Notes: a model not told the origin generated them from the letters alone. DNA of 64,000 nucleotides from Cyprinodon diabolis (GCA_030533445.1 CM060065.1:22208474-22272473); one strand, 5' to 3'; shown: positions 1-50,231, numbered from the stretch's first letter. A program made the numbers and translations.

Positions 1-36573
<36,573 letters not shown>

Positions 36574-36810
36574 TCATGTATGAAGGCCCATTCACATTCT
36601 GCACTTTTAGTGCCCACTTAGACTTTTCTCTCACTCAGGTCAACAAGTATTTCTTTTCAAAGTATTATTTCCTTTTGTGCAAAGAATTTTTATGGGTAAG
36701 TTAAGAGGTTTTAGAGAATCTGGGATGGTTCATTTGAGTGTTTTTTTTTTTCTTCCTTTTCTGGTGTTGGGCAGCACAGAGAATAAAGACCCCTGAATGT
36801 CTTTGTTAAA
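36574..36810 (+). other. igdcc3: igdcc3 3' UTR (minimum extent)
   Basis: Sequence directly after the stop up to just beyond the first consensus poly(A) signal. T-rich, with a T10 run near 36740. The UTR may extend further if a later signal is used. Confidence 0.5.
36782..36787 (+). terminator. igdcc3: First poly(A) signal after igdcc3 stop
   Basis: AATAAA about 208 bases after the TAA. It is the first consensus hexamer in the 3' flank. Use in vivo cannot be judged from sequence. Confidence 0.5.
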
Positions 36811-38400
36811 ACTATACTTTTATGTTTATACATGACTGTCACTGGGAAATTTGAAATAGTCACAAATTTGTATCAATCCATTTGGTATATATTTGCTGAT
36901 TTTTGTTCAAATCTGCTAACAAAGTCAGAAATAAGAGCCACTATATTCCTTAAAAAACTCACAAAGGAGGGTGATTGTTGTAAGGTCCAGTAGATGTGTC
37001 TAAAATTTAAGGTGGATAGCCAAAAATATCTAAAAATCATTGGTTCTATTGTAGAGATATGTTTTCCAAGTTTTGTGACTACTTCCCATTTTTCTGTGAG
37101 GCTTGGCTTTGAGATGCATATAAATGCCTACACTCTGATGTTATCATCCATCTGTTGAAGTGGTTATAAGTTGTTGGTTTTATCTCTGTGCTTCTGTGGA
37201 TGTCAAAGACTTGCTGCCTGCTCTTAACCACCAACGAGTCCATCTTTGTTCTCAGAAAAAAAACCTAAACCTTCTTCCAGGGATTTCAAAATATATTCTG
37301 TCTCAGGACTTTATTTCAGTAATATCAACATTTTAATGAGTTCTCGGCCTTCATACAGGTTCTAGACTTGGCTGTGTGAACCTTACAAGTTGACAAAAGC
37401 CTACCTCAGCCGGAATGAATGTGTTGCGGGCAGTTGTAGGAACTTTGCCTTCCCCCGTGCTCATGGTCACTATATATTCGGAGGAACCAGTTGTTTCCAT
37501 AACTACAACGTCAGGTGCCGCTCTACCTCAGAAGCCAACAATCGTCTCTCCTCTCCCTCTTATTAATGGACAAAAGAGCATTCAACATAAAGCACTTCCA
37601 AATGCTGAAATTATTGTTCTACCTCAAGATAACAGAATTAATGTTGTCACTGTTGTTGTAGTTTATTTTATTTTTCTATTGTATAATGAAAACCCCTTCT
37701 TCTTCTTCCTCTCCCTTTGTAAAGTCCTGGCTCCTTCCCTCTGTGGTTGAATATGATGTCTGTAGAGCGTCAGTACCTCATGCAAGTTGACAGATTTGTA
37801 GAATTATATACAATGTGTTGAAAAATATGTATAAATTAAGCTGGGAGCTATCTTCCTGCATGTTATTTTAATTTAAAGGTCACAATTGTCAATAGAGATA
37901 GGTTGAGTGTAAGGAAAGGTTAGAGATACACTGCGTTACAATTCATGAGGTCTGATATTTATTGTCAAACTGAACAGGAAATGGTATATTATTGATGCAG
38001 CCACAGCAGTTGCAGTGATTATTAATATATGTTTTTATTTAGACAGATAACGTAGGTTTAATAACTAATAAATGAAGAAAAAAGTCAAAATTATTTTTCT
38101 CAAAGTATTGGTGTCAAGACTCTAGTGTCCAATTTGAATTGATTTTTAATGGCTGAAGATATGAAGGTCGATGCTGCTCCTTCATATTTTATTCCACCTT
38201 GAAATCAAATATTTTGTATCACTATACCTTTGCAAAAACTCCAAGCAAAAATACATTAGAAGGTTATAGTGGATCTCTACGCTGGTGGTTGGGGACATAT
38301 TATAATTTCTCATATAAAGATGATTAATTTGTTATTACTCTTCTATTAATTCAAGAGAAGCAGGAGAATCTCAGAACATTAGGCTTATGTACTTATTTAC
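36811..38400. other. 3' flank of igdcc3, no gene seen
   Basis: AT-rich sequence that may include a longer 3' UTR. An open frame at 37415-37750 has no domain features and reads through low-complexity CTTCTTCTTCC. No repeat is recognised. Confidence 0.5.
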
Positions 38401-39030
38401 AGTCTTCCAAAAAGTATTCAAACACCATAAACCTTTTGGTCCATTTTGACAAATAATTACAAGCATCAATATATATTACTGGGATTTTATGTAGCAAAAA
38501 AAAAAAAACCCAGCAACATAGTGTATATCTGGGAAGTGGTTGTAGGAAAATAAACTGAAAAATGTTATGTGCCCACAGGCCCTAGGCATTGTGGAACATT
38601 TTTTCTGAATGTTTTTGGAGTGTGTTTCTACCAAGTTTGGGATTTTCAGCCATTCCTCTTTGCAAAGTTGCTCAGGCTTTGTCAGATTGGGTGGAAACCA
38701 TCTTTGATCATTAGTTCGGAAATCTTTGCACAAATAAATATATTCAGACTTTGGGCCATTCTAAAACATGAATATGTCTCAATTTAGACCATTCTACCGT
38801 AGCTCTGTCTACATGTGTATTCAGTGGCCATTAACCTGGTTGAGGGTTAACTTCTCCCCAAGTTTCAAGTCTTTTGCTGCCTCTTGCACATGTTTTTTTC
38901 TTCAGGATGACAAAAATAATAGTTTTGTTACTATAAAACTAGTCTATAATAGACAGACTTTCCCACCTGAGCTGTAGATCTCTGCAGCTCCTGGACATGA
39001 GCCTTTTGGCTGCTTGTCTATTTAACGCTG
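38401..39030 (-). mobile_element. Tc1/mariner element relic
   Basis: The left part (TCCAAAAAGTATTCAAACACC ... ACTGGGATTTTATGTAG) resembles the end of a widespread fish Tc1-type element. It is followed on the minus strand by transposase remnants (38576-38840). Near 38900-38930 there is an internal deletion. Sequence beyond it (CACCTGAGCTGTAGATCTCT, GCAGCTCC) belongs to the same element farther in. The far end is missing. Confidence 0.7.
38576..38840 (-). pseudogene. Tc1 transposase C-terminal remnant
   Basis: On the minus strand one frame reads RATVEWSKLRHIHVLEWP, and after a stop and frame change PNLTKPEQLCKEEWLKIPN and LVETHSKN. These match the C-terminal part of Tc1 transposases, which carries the last acidic residue of the DDE site. 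In-frame stops show it is dead. Confidence 0.75.
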
Positions 39031-42000
39031 ATCTTCTTCAGCATGTCAGTTTAGCCAGCCATTTCTTAGTAAGTAGCTGTTTAATAGTATTTATTCCTGG
39101 CGATTAATTGAACATAGCTTTCAGATTACTGAATTAGTATTAAAATTATTGTAAAATGTGTCCCTATTGTGTTGGGAGTGTTCCTTTTTCTTTATGATTC
39201 TGGCTTTTGTAAAGAAACATTTTATCTTTCACTTCGCAAGTAGGTGCTACCTTGTTTTGTTTTATCTTACAAAATCCCATTAATATGTATGGAGGTCTGT
39301 GGTTATAAAGTGACACAATATAAAAAAGTCAAAGGTAGATGGAGATCTAAACAGGACTAGGTGTTTAGGTGTTTTTTAGCATATCTTAGTGTTAGAAATT
39401 GATGCAGGACATATAAATAGGTCAACAAAATCCCACCAAAATTTTGGGATAGTTAAAATGATTTTGGAGAAAATTCGTAGATTATTGTTGATCCCTAGTT
39501 ACAACCTTAATGCACATTTTTGTTTAAAAACTGTAATTGACAATGAATTAATGATCTTTAAAACGAAAACCTAATTTATATTTCCCTAAAAGAATAAATG
39601 TCAAAATTTTATTTTCATAATATAGATGGTAGGCAGTGTATCTCTAATTCTTGTACGAATATTTGTTGCTGCATTATTATTAAGTGCTTTTTATTTTGCT
39701 TGATATCATCTGACATTTGTTTCTGTTAAAGAAACAGTAGCCTTTTAAACATCTGGTGCCCAGTAGATGAAGGATATTATGTGTCTATTCAGTCTACTGT
39801 AACTATTCCCAAAACCACCCAAGCTGCTCACCACGTCTCTCAAGACACGCCAGGATCATCTGCCTTTTAGTTCTTAGACTGATGACTGCAGACCGACAGC
39901 TGGCTGAAGGAGACACGCGAATAGAGATTGTTGAGTAGCTGAACATTCACACCCTCTATGCAGCTCAGTGCTCTCTTTCATCACAGATGCATTTTGGTTA
40001 CCTACCTCAACCCTGATATTGGCCTTTCTCTCAGGTTCTAATGAAGGAAACTATATAGCATGGACAGTAAAATGGTGAACTGTAGTATGTTGACAAAACA
40101 GAATCAATATTTAGCCGCACAAATGGAGGGAGAACTTTTCAGGACCTTTATATCATGCACTAACTTTGTAAACATTTACATCTTTAACCAGTTAAAGATG
40201 TTTTGGACTTTATCTCTCACTTACGGTTTGCTTGTGTCTTGAAAACTCAGAAAAAATTGGGCGACATTCATAACACCCAAATCCACACGATTGGTTTATT
40301 GATTTTTCTCTCTGGCTAAGACTGACTTATGACCTTGACTAGAATAGGCTCCGATTATTTATTATTTATTCATTTTCAAAAAGAAATGTGGAAAGTTAAG
40401 TTGGACGAGGCCCTCTGCAGTCATTTTAATTCGCAATACAAACTAAAACTTCTGCAGTATATTTAATGGTTAATATCGTTCTAATATTATAAACATTCTG
40501 CAGTTGAACCTTTTTTTTTAGTTATTTAGACTTAATTTTCTGTTGATATTTTGCATACTTTTCTTGTACCTAATTGTTAATACCACATTGCAGGTGTTAG
40601 GGGAAAGGAGCAGGGTCCAAGTAGAGGATTGGATGTCAAAGCTAAATGTCTCCTATGTTTATATTTTTAACAACATGTAATATTTCCCTCAGAGCTTCAC
40701 TCAGCCAGAATCTGTGTGTTATTGTGTTTTTTATCATCTGTAGGGAGTAGCTTTACTAGCGATCCACTAATCTAGTGCAGTTCAGTTATAGTGTGCGTGT
40801 GGTTAGACCATGATACATCAGGCTGTCATGTTGCAGCATGACGTTAAAACTTGTCAGATTCAATTGGTTGTACAGAGCTGTAATCACAGACTGACTGGTG
40901 CTGTTACTCTATCAGCAAAAGGGACTGTGTGACTCTTTTGCTAATAACTTAAGTAAAACGGTTGGGATTTATCCAACATGTTAACAGTCTTTTTTTTTTT
41001 TTTTACATCCACGCTCCACAACTCATGGATCCTTACTATTTCAATTCAAACTTGGCTTGTTTTATAATTCTGCATTATTTTCAGTTAAAACGTATTTTTA
41101 ATCATCTCTGTTGGACATTTAAGTAAATAAAAAGATAATAGGTAAAGTGATAAATCGATATAAGTGTTTTATTTGCAAGAAAAGAATATCACATATTCCT
41201 CTTTAGCACACCTAAGGAAGATAAGCATTAACATCAGGGTATTATGCATGGCTAGGGATATGGTGAAAGGAAAGCTAATATTCACTGTTATAATTGAAAG
41301 TTTTCAAAATGAGATCAAAAGTAACTGTATAATGTATGAAAATCTGGAAAAGTTTAGGTTTTATTTTTTTATTACATAGTATCAATGGAACAATTGATTG
41401 ATAATCATTAAATCAATATTTTTTTGCAGTGGATCTTCCTTAAGTGCTCAAAAAGGAAAATTCATGTTTCACTTTAAATAAAATGATATCTGATCTTTAT
41501 TTACCTACCCTGAGCATCTATCTCTTCCCTATTACTCATCTAAACACAAAACAAATAGAGTTAGTTTGAAAAAAAAAAGCTAGGTCTGACCAAAATCATA
41601 TTCTACATCTAAGTTCTGTTGCCATAAAACTAATGATTATAAAACCTGATATAATCAGAAACTTTCAAAAAGCTCACATAAAATGCAATCAGCTCTTCTC
41701 TTGGAAAGACCCTTGACATTAATCAAACACTGGGATATAATTGTGAACTCCTTCTAATAACAACAAATTAATTTGTTTGGTGTTCTTCTGAGACCCCAAC
41801 CTCTGCCCCCCCCACCCCGCAATATGACTTCAAATGTTTAAAACTTATCCTGGGTTTTAAGATGTTCTAACTAATTTATTGTCAACTGTTGATATGCTGT
41901 AACTGTTCTTCAATGTTTTGAGATCAGTATTATATTTTTGCATACTTCTTTCATGAAGGCAGATTAAATCCAGTGTGTTTAAAGGTAGTAGGTGAAGTAA

Positions 42001-42857
42001 ACTCTACTGTAGATCTGCATGGAAAAATAAAAAAGCTAATGTATTATTTTAGCTCAATTGAGACGTGTTAGTAAATTCTTATTGGACTTGTGATGGTAAC
42101 ACTGTGATATTCAGCCACATAATGGCAAAAAAAACAATGTTGTGATCCCAGTATGGTACTATTGATGGTCCTGTCTCACATTGTCAGTCGATCTGTTTTA
42201 ATGGTGTGTATTGATGAAAAAAGGCTGAGTGACCTTTTCAGTTGACAAACTCTGTCTTGCCCCTCATTGGTGCCTGATGATCACCTTATCCACATCCTGT
42301 CCCCATCTGGCATCCTGTCTAGTCCTGTCAGTCTTGTTACCTTTTTTGAAATAGCACGTTGTGTTTATTTTCCCCTCAAACAGCACCTTTGCTTGAGGAG
42401 AATGTCTGGGTTATATCGATGTTGCTAACACGAGCTAAAGCCACCCTCTAAGCCTCAGGAAAAAGGAAAAGAGCTTCTGGGTAGAATTTGATCTGCAAGT
42501 TGAACTGACTACGGAAAAGTCCTTTGCATTAATTTTAGGATTAAACGCTTAAGTCAATGAAAGCCTTCTGGTAAAAACACTGAGGCATCTATTGAATGTT
42601 TATAAGTAGATAATAACATGGACAAGGATAAGCTTGCTACACAGCATCTCCTTAAAGGAGAAGAATTATGTCAACATATTGTCAATATAACTAAATGCAA
42701 GAACATATGATCTGCTCTAACTGTTAGGGTTCAATTAGGCAAGGTTCTGGCTAAATGTTAGTATTAAGTTAGCAGCTTGAAGACGTTCCAAACTTAACTT
42801 CAGATTTATTCGATTTAGGAGTTAAAATCTCACACTTTGGTTATTTACCTCCTGTAG
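39031..42857. other. Intergenic, no gene recognised
   Basis: AT-rich DNA with short homopolymer runs (for example a T tract at about 40990-41005 and a C-rich patch at about 41805-41820). No open frame looks like protein, and no RNA gene or defined repeat is recognised. Confidence 0.5.
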
Positions 42858-43511
42858 TATATGCCCTGTTTACACTACTCTGAAACCGATCTGTGCAGAG
42901 TTCAGTGTGAGCTTGCATCAGTTAACCGTGTCGAGCTTGGTTCCTTACCACCATTTGCACATCATGCTAGAACGGTTCCTCAACTCTTATCGGCAGTCCA
43001 TGATACTACAGCACTAAAGGTGGGAATTACAGAAACAAAAATGGTGGCACCCATAACATTCAGGAATTCCAAAAAAGTAAAACAAACAAACCACTGGACT
43101 TTGTTTTCCAAGTTTGAAGACGTTTTGCTTCCCATGCTTTTTCAATTCCAAATTTCTCAAAAAGTTTCTTAGATGGGAAGCGAAACGTCTTCAAACTTGG
43201 AAAACAAAGTCCAGTGGGTTTTTTTCTTTTTCTTTTTTGGAATGACTATGACTTGTATGACTGAGAATCTTCACCAGCAACATACAGGAAGTTATGTACC
43301 TATATAGCATCCTCCACCCAATTTTCAATGAGAGTGTCAGTCTTGGCATTATTCCCGGTTGCACCATGCTATTTTGATGCCATTTATTGTTAATAGGCTG
43401 AGAAGAACTCCAGTTCAGTTGCATTCCATTTTACACTCAAAAGTTATCTCGGTTAACGTGCTCGGACAGTTCTCTGCACGGTTTCAAAAGGGTAGTGTAA
43501 ATGGGACTATA
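42858..43511. mobile_element. Putative terminal-inverted-repeat element with internal hairpin
   Basis: The left end TATATGCCCTGTTTACACTA and the complement of the right end, TATAGTCCCATTTACACTAC, match. The similarity continues inward through GAAACCG and TGCAGAG to GTTAACCG, so the inverted repeats are about 65 bases with mismatches. The interior holds a long hairpin (43091-43217). No transposase and no clear target duplication were found. Confidence 0.6.
43091..43217. repeat. 45-bp inverted repeat, 44 of 45 matching
   Basis: The arms 43091-43135 and 43173-43217 are reverse complements except one T/C difference, with a 37-base spacer. The arm contains CCAAGTTTGAAGACGTTT; its complement carries GAAACGTCTTCAAACTTGG, a word seen often in dispersed fish repeats. 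It lies inside the putative element 42858-43511. Confidence 0.92.
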
Positions 43512-46500
43512 AAGTCATAACTGATTGCAATAATAATCTACTTTTGAAGTAATACAGTCCAAAGTTACAACACCAATAAATGGATTAGGTGCTGAATATT
43601 ACAACTTCTGCTTTTGTTAGATAGGTTTGATGAGTTGGATTTCAAGATGTGTTGTATTGGCAAATAAACAGAAACAGCTCACTGCTTTCTCAGAGTATCA
43701 ACTTTTCTCTTTCTTTTAGAGAATCCATTATTACCTACAAGGTTATCAGGTAAAACTAATTTCAGCTTTTACAGGGATTAGTGTGGCAATTGTTAAGCAT
43801 TTCCTGTGATCTATTTAGCTGAATTTATATAATGTCCTGCAGGGTTTTAACATGGTGCCAATGTGAAAACAAATTATACACTGTGCATTTCTATGTTTCA
43901 TATGTTATTTGTCTGTGATTAACTTCCCCTATTGAAATAAGGGAGCACAAATCTTTATAATCAGCTCATTATCATACATAATCACACCTGTTTATCTGTG
44001 TGACTGAATGATTTAGTTCTTTTTTTAGACTATTGGGTTGAATGTCTGTCTGCTGAGGTCACTGCCAATATCTGCTTTTTAAACAAGGTTTGATTCAGGT
44101 CAACACGAAAATATTTTAGCTCCTGCTCTCACAGCATTGTCAGGGATCTCTCATGTATGTTTTCATAAAGATTTGTGTCCACGATCTCCTTTAACCAGGG
44201 TCTCACAATTATAAGTTATAAATCTCTATACATATCCACATATACTGTATGGTTTGTATGTGTGTATGTATAAATGTACAAAAAGACAATTTCCAATGGT
44301 TTGTATTGTTTAGGGTTTATTGTTCAACACTGATTTAAAAAAATCTGTAATAATAAACTAGCTCTAGTAATATTAAACCTACTTCTTGGTCTTACCATGT
44401 CTGTTTGTCTGTGTGCCTTGTAGAAAGTAATGAAAAACTTGCGTTTGCCAGCTTTCTTCATCCAGCTGTCCACAGAGATGCATCTGATCAATGCAATGCA
44501 CTTTTATTGGCTCTCTCTCTCCTTTCTTTTCTCCTGTTTGGCACATTAACTCATGGCCTCCTGGCCAGACAAAGGCTATCGAGCACAAAGCCTAGAGCTC
44601 CTGGTCGATGAGGTTTGGTGCCAGGCTTACAATAAAGCTAAATCCCAATGCATGACTGCACTTTGAGACAAACCCAAAGTCCAATATAAGTGAGCTGTCT
44701 CTTTATGCTCCCCCTCCTGAGTAAAGCACCAAAAGAAGCTTACCTTTTGTTGTGGTTTTTTGACCTGTCTTTACTATCACTGCTCTTAGTAATGAATAAT
44801 TTACCACCATGGAATGCAGCAACAACAAAATAACAGGTTTATCCAAACAAAATGTAATACACCAGTGTTCAGATCGAGTGGTTTTTTTCTTACTATAAAT
44901 ACATTGAAATAAAACGGAATGTAAACTGGAAAGAACAATCGGATTTAAAGGAATCCAATGTGCAACTAATGAGCTGTACATAAACATGTCCCTTTTTTTT
45001 AGCAGTAACCTTTCTCATCCTGCATGATGAAACCCATTCAGTCTGTATTTCACAGTTTCAGTTGTAATCTTTTTAGCAATTGCTGACTTAATAAATGGGC
45101 TAGTTTAATATAGTAAAGTTTATTTTAACTTTTTTTTTCAATTAAAAGCAATAATATCCAATTTGTCTTTCCCAATTTAAGGAAGGAATAAAAAAGGCCA
45201 TGTATGTAAGCCAGGGAAGCAGAGAGTCATGGATTATGGTGCAATAGATCCAGAATGCTATGATAAACATAAAATGTAAAGCATACATTAAAATATTTTT
45301 GGTAAAATTACAAAATGCTAGACACGGTATGCTTCAGCATAGTTTCCTTAGCCAGGTAGTTGCAAATTTCCAAAAGATAAAACGAGTTTATTTACATAAA
45401 CAATGGATGACAGCATCTAAATACAACAGATGAGTTGTTATGAGGAGATAAGAATGTTTTTGAGTTTAGGAAAACATCTAAGTGTGAATGAGGAGATGAA
45501 AGTGAGCTTAGTCTTCAGAAGTTGGAAGACAGGAGGATAATGTAATCCTGACAGTGTGTTTTGATGCAGAGACAATGAGATGCCACTGAGGTTTCCAGTA
45601 CAGCTTTTGCTGCAATGAGTGACATAAAGGGAGCACATTCAGATCTGGGAAGAAACAAAAGAATTGCTGGAAAGAAGGCACCTAAGAGAACGTTGAGCTT
45701 GAACTGCAGACGATGACTGAACTTTTCCAGAGCGGATCCAGCGATGAGTCATTGAAGCCAACTCATGGAGACATTAAACTGTTCAATAAAAGTAAAACAT
45801 TTAAGAAATAATTTGAGGAGAAGCACAGGTTGCTTGATCCTCCCAGGGAGACTGATCATCAGGGGAAGTGTGGTCTAACAACAGCTCTGTTAAATCTCCA
45901 GAAGCCTGATGATACTGATAGCACTCAGATGAGAAAACTGCAGAAACCTAGCCACACCTTACAAGAGAGCTCCTCTGTTCAGGAAAGACTCTTATATTCT
46001 GTACAAACACACAGTGACACCTTTGAAACAAAAGACTCACAAATTAAAATACTGAGAATATAACAAAAAACATTACAAACAACACAAGGATCTGAACAAA
46101 TTCACTGCTGCCAATAGTGTAAGATCAGGAAATATAAGGTAAACTTTAGATAGGTCATAACAAAAGAAAAAAACACCAGGATTATTTGAGACTACCATGG
46201 AGAACATTTTATAAAAATGGAATACATTAGTAAAGATTGGTGTATTTTGAGGAGAAATGCTATTGTAGAGCAGCATGGTGTCACAGATTTACCAGAGACG
46301 CTCTACAGTAGTTTCCTCTCCCTCTTCCTTATATATGCAACAAAAAACATCCAGAAATACAACAATTGAGACTCTATCCCCAACTGGACCACTTCAGCTT
46401 GGCCTTGGTTCCCTCTGACCCGACAGCATTTAGAGCAAGACCATAATGTCTTAGGAGATCCCAGAGGACTGTGAGGTGGGGCACAGATGTATTTTGGTTC

Positions 46501-47339
46501 CTCAAGTTGATTGCATTTTAGCAGCTCAAAGGGAGAAGCAAAGGGAGGGAGGGGTCAGAGGTTAGTGTGACAACAACCAGTCAGACTCTCCTACCTATAA
46601 TATTCAGTCTTTCTGCTTCTCCCTCCTCTTTCTTTAACTGCCTACAGATTTCCTCTGCATTAACACTTTCCCCAGATGACATCCTTCTAGTCATGTAACC
46701 CTGTCAGCTACTGTTTTATTTTCTAAAGGCAATCGCAAGTTGTGTGTTTTATTCTTTTTGTGAAAGCTGGTCTGTTTGTACAGTAACACCATATAGGTTA
46801 AATAACATTACATTCAGTGTTATTCAGCTTATTTAGACTTCCTTAAAAAAGGTTTTGTGGTTCACAACAGTAGACATTTAACAGCACAAAACTGCAAGCA
46901 TTTAGTTTGAGCACTGAACAGAATACTTTAGGATATACTAGAAAAACTGACACATGTCAAATCAGACACGGAAATGTATTGACCAAGTTTAATTGTGTTG
47001 TTGATTTTAACTTCTGTCAAGGTAGGTAGCATGAATTGTAATCTATGTGTGAGGACCATGCATATCTTCTATAAGATCAATTTTTGTTCAATTTTTTTAT
47101 TCAATGACATCTGCACAAAGAAACTGAATCAGATACCTATATGTAAATATTCAAAAAAGTTTGTGGCCTAAATTTATTAGATGACAGCATTAGCAGCCCC
47201 CTCTCTTTATATTTTAAAACAATGTCATGAGAACTCAGGCCCATGGACATATGGTGATATTTATCATTTTTAATTTGTTAAAGTTGATGTATCGCCATAT
47301 GTCAATCCCATTTTTCTCTTCAAGGGAGCTTAAAGGTTG
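43512..47339. other. Intergenic, no gene recognised
   Basis: AT-rich. Open frames here (for example 44405-44611 and 45830-46063) lack domain features and splice-linked partners. No RNA gene or defined repeat is recognised. Confidence 0.5.
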
Positions 47340-48000
47340 TAAAATTGAGGTGGAGTGGTCCTGTAATGACTCAGAACAAAGGACCCAGTATTCAGGCAAG
47401 ACAGAAAGTGAGATAACTCAAAAAGCATTTATTAAAATAAACATGTCTGGTTTAACAGCTGCTAGCATTTCAGAGGCAGGAAAATCTGGAGAGGAAACAC
47501 AGGTTAGTGACCACATAAATCTAACGGAGGAAGATTATGAACGTGAGTCACTAACCTGGTTTGCAAGTTCAGTCCATGCCCAGAGAACAAGGTAGGATCC
47601 AGTGACCTAACTAGATGCGGCGGGCGCCAGCCAAAGAGTCCCACATGCTCCGGAGAACATGCATGAGCAGACATGCTCAGAGGTCCAGGAGTCTGACGCA
47701 GCTCAGGTAAACAGATCAGAACAGGCAGGCTCAGTGGATGAGAGTCAGAGAAAGGATCAGGTAATCAGAAACACTAAGGTACGCTAAAAACACTCTCACC
47801 ACTGAGATCAGACGGAACAGACAGGCTCAGTGGTTGAGAAGAACAGATCAGTATAAGGAAATCAGAAAGACCAAGGAACTCTAAAATCACTCTCACCACT
47901 GCCTAAAGAGAACAAGAATGACCTGGCCTTGATGACTGAATTCAAACACCTTGAATAGAGGTATGAGCAGGTGGATCAGATGAGCAGTGTTTGGAAACTG
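47340..48000. repeat. Probable repeat-derived, GC-richer block
   Basis: The base composition differs from its surroundings. A degenerate two-unit tandem repeat at 47705-47905 shares ACAGGCTCAGTGG, ATCAGAAA and ACTCTCACCACTG between units of about 100 bases. The style resembles the interior or LTR of a fish retroelement, but no ends are fixed. The open frame 47227-47595 overlaps it and shows no protein family. Confidence 0.4.
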
Positions 48001-50231
48001 GACAGAATTTGACAAGTGGATGAAATGTATAATTAAGCCAGTCTTCAGTGCCAAGATCATGATAGGTCCGTTCCTTTAGCTTCAATACTTCTTGCTCTTC
48101 TTAGTTTAGCTAAAAGCATGACCAAAGGATATATATTTGTTGGCAGACTAACTTAACCCTGAGGGACTAAATAACCTGGCAATTATTTATTGTTGTAGTA
48201 AAAATTTGAAAGGATGAACTGAAATTCCCTTATAATGCTAGAAGTTCCTAATTTTAGCCAATATACCAGTTTATCTTGTCACAAATGAACTGTAAAATAT
48301 AGGATTGACTGACTTTTGGACATGGAACAGCTCTAAGGATTTATTGTATTAGAAATTTGAGATGGAAAAGACTAAGGGACAAGGACGGCAATTGCACTGT
48401 TAAGTCTTAGCAAAAACATATCTTTTATGCATAAGATATTTTATTTCTGTATCATGTAACCATACAATTCATTGAAGTGGGTAATGTGTTGTCTAGCAAT
48501 AGTTCATTTGTTGAATATTTGCTGTGTTTAAAGGGCATGAAGAACATAGAAGAACAACACAAAAAAGGCAAATTAAAGGATTTTAATTTAAAAAATATCC
48601 AAAGGAAAACATGCAAATAAACTGTATTATGTAAATTATTCTGACACTTCTCCCTACTCCATGCTGTTGCCTGTGGCTCTGGTTGAAGACGGACTGTTTT
48701 GTGGTAAAGGGTGACTGATGCAGAATGTAAGCATTAACATGCTGAGGCCACAGGAGACGTGGCACTGAAAGCATTAATGGAGTGACTGTTTCTTAGAAAA
48801 GGAGGGCTGATTTGATTGCAATGTGTGTCGAGGGAATCGTTGTGTTGCAGATGAACATGCAGGCCGGACGAATGACCTTATAATACATTTATATGTATTT
48901 AAAGATAAATTTGGTGGCCTTTTCTGTTGGCAGCAAGTGTGGATCCGACATGCAGAGATGGATGCATATTCCCTCCTTTTTCCGCATTTATCACTCAAAC
49001 ACACGTACACACAAGATTAAATCAGGTGCTCACAAGTTAAGGTAGACAATGTACCCGAGCTCCCTCAAGTAAGAAAAAAGGAGGGAAAGCATGGGAAAGG
49101 GGGAGGGGTAGAGAGGTTGCATTCCCTGTGTGCACATCGATGTGCAGAGTAGGACAAAGAAAGGATGAGGGTGGAACAAAGAGCAAAGGATGGAGGTGTG
49201 AGGATTCCAGCTTCAGCTTCAAGAAGTGCAAAGATTTAATGCAGGAGGTGGCAATGCATGGTCAAAAGCATAAAGATCTGAATCTACTGTACAAAGCTAT
49301 GCAGAAATTTGAGGTTTTATTCATAAAACATGAATACTGAGGTTGAGGATTTACATTGTGAGCTGATATTTTCAAATTATGTGAATTTCCCCAGTGATCA
49401 TCCTTGACATACGAACACCATGTGGAATATTCTCTAAAGAAAGCCCACTAAATTGGACATTTAAGAAGCGTGTGCAGACTTACAGTATTTCCAACAGACA
49501 AAAAAAGCCCTGAAGCACTTGCAAATTTCACAGTGTTATGGCCCTGAACACTGCATGGAAATCATGCAACTGGGAAATTGTTCACTCTGTGATTTAGCAG
49601 CAGTAATACTGCATCTGGGAAGCCAGTATTGTTGAATTTTTATCTACAGGTCCAAAAAACATTATGTTCAATGAGGTCACTTGGTTTTCATAACAAATGT
49701 TTTATATATATGCACAGTTTATCCATAGCCTGTTTGTTGGGTTTTAAACCAGTCCATGTTAATTTAAGTTTGATATACAGTATCATCAATCTTCTGATGT
49801 TCGGTGTTACAGGTGAATACTTTAATATTATGATAACAATAGAAAAACAAACCAATGTATCAGCATTGCTCCTAAAATAAACATCAGAGTAATGAGTCTG
49901 GAGGCTGTGACCTGCTGGATCTTGTTTTTCAATATGTATCTTAAAAGTATTGATCTGATTCTTATACCAGCTTGCTATCAATATCATAGATATCTGGATG
50001 GATCCAGCCACAGCTACTGTAGAAAATTCCTTTAGATGGACAGGAATAACCTCCAGTGAAGTGGAAAGGCATGCTCTCCATCTAGGTTGGTCCATTGTTA
50101 GTGCACAATGTTTTCTGACTAATTTTTTTTATGCCTGTGTGAAAGATTAACTTTGAACTAAACTGAAAAGAAAACACTTTAAAACATATTTTTAAAAAGC
50201 TGATTTTATGTTGTTTTTTCTGTTTTCTTTA
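48001..50231. other. Intergenic, no gene recognised
   Basis: AT-rich. A perfect 16-bp palindrome TGCACATCGATGTGCA lies at 49131-49146. No gene or defined repeat is seen. Confidence 0.5.

Noticed and set aside
37415..37750. 111-codon open frame after igdcc3
   Set aside because: No protein family pattern; it ends in low-complexity CTTCTTCTTCC sequence in the 3' flank.
41980..42000. let-7-like AGGTAGTAGGTGAAG
   Set aside because: No partner arm nearby that would form a miRNA hairpin, and the mature sequence does not match beyond the seed.
47227..47595. 122-codon open frame, possible small gene
   Set aside because: No domain, no splice partner, and it overlaps a probable repeat block.
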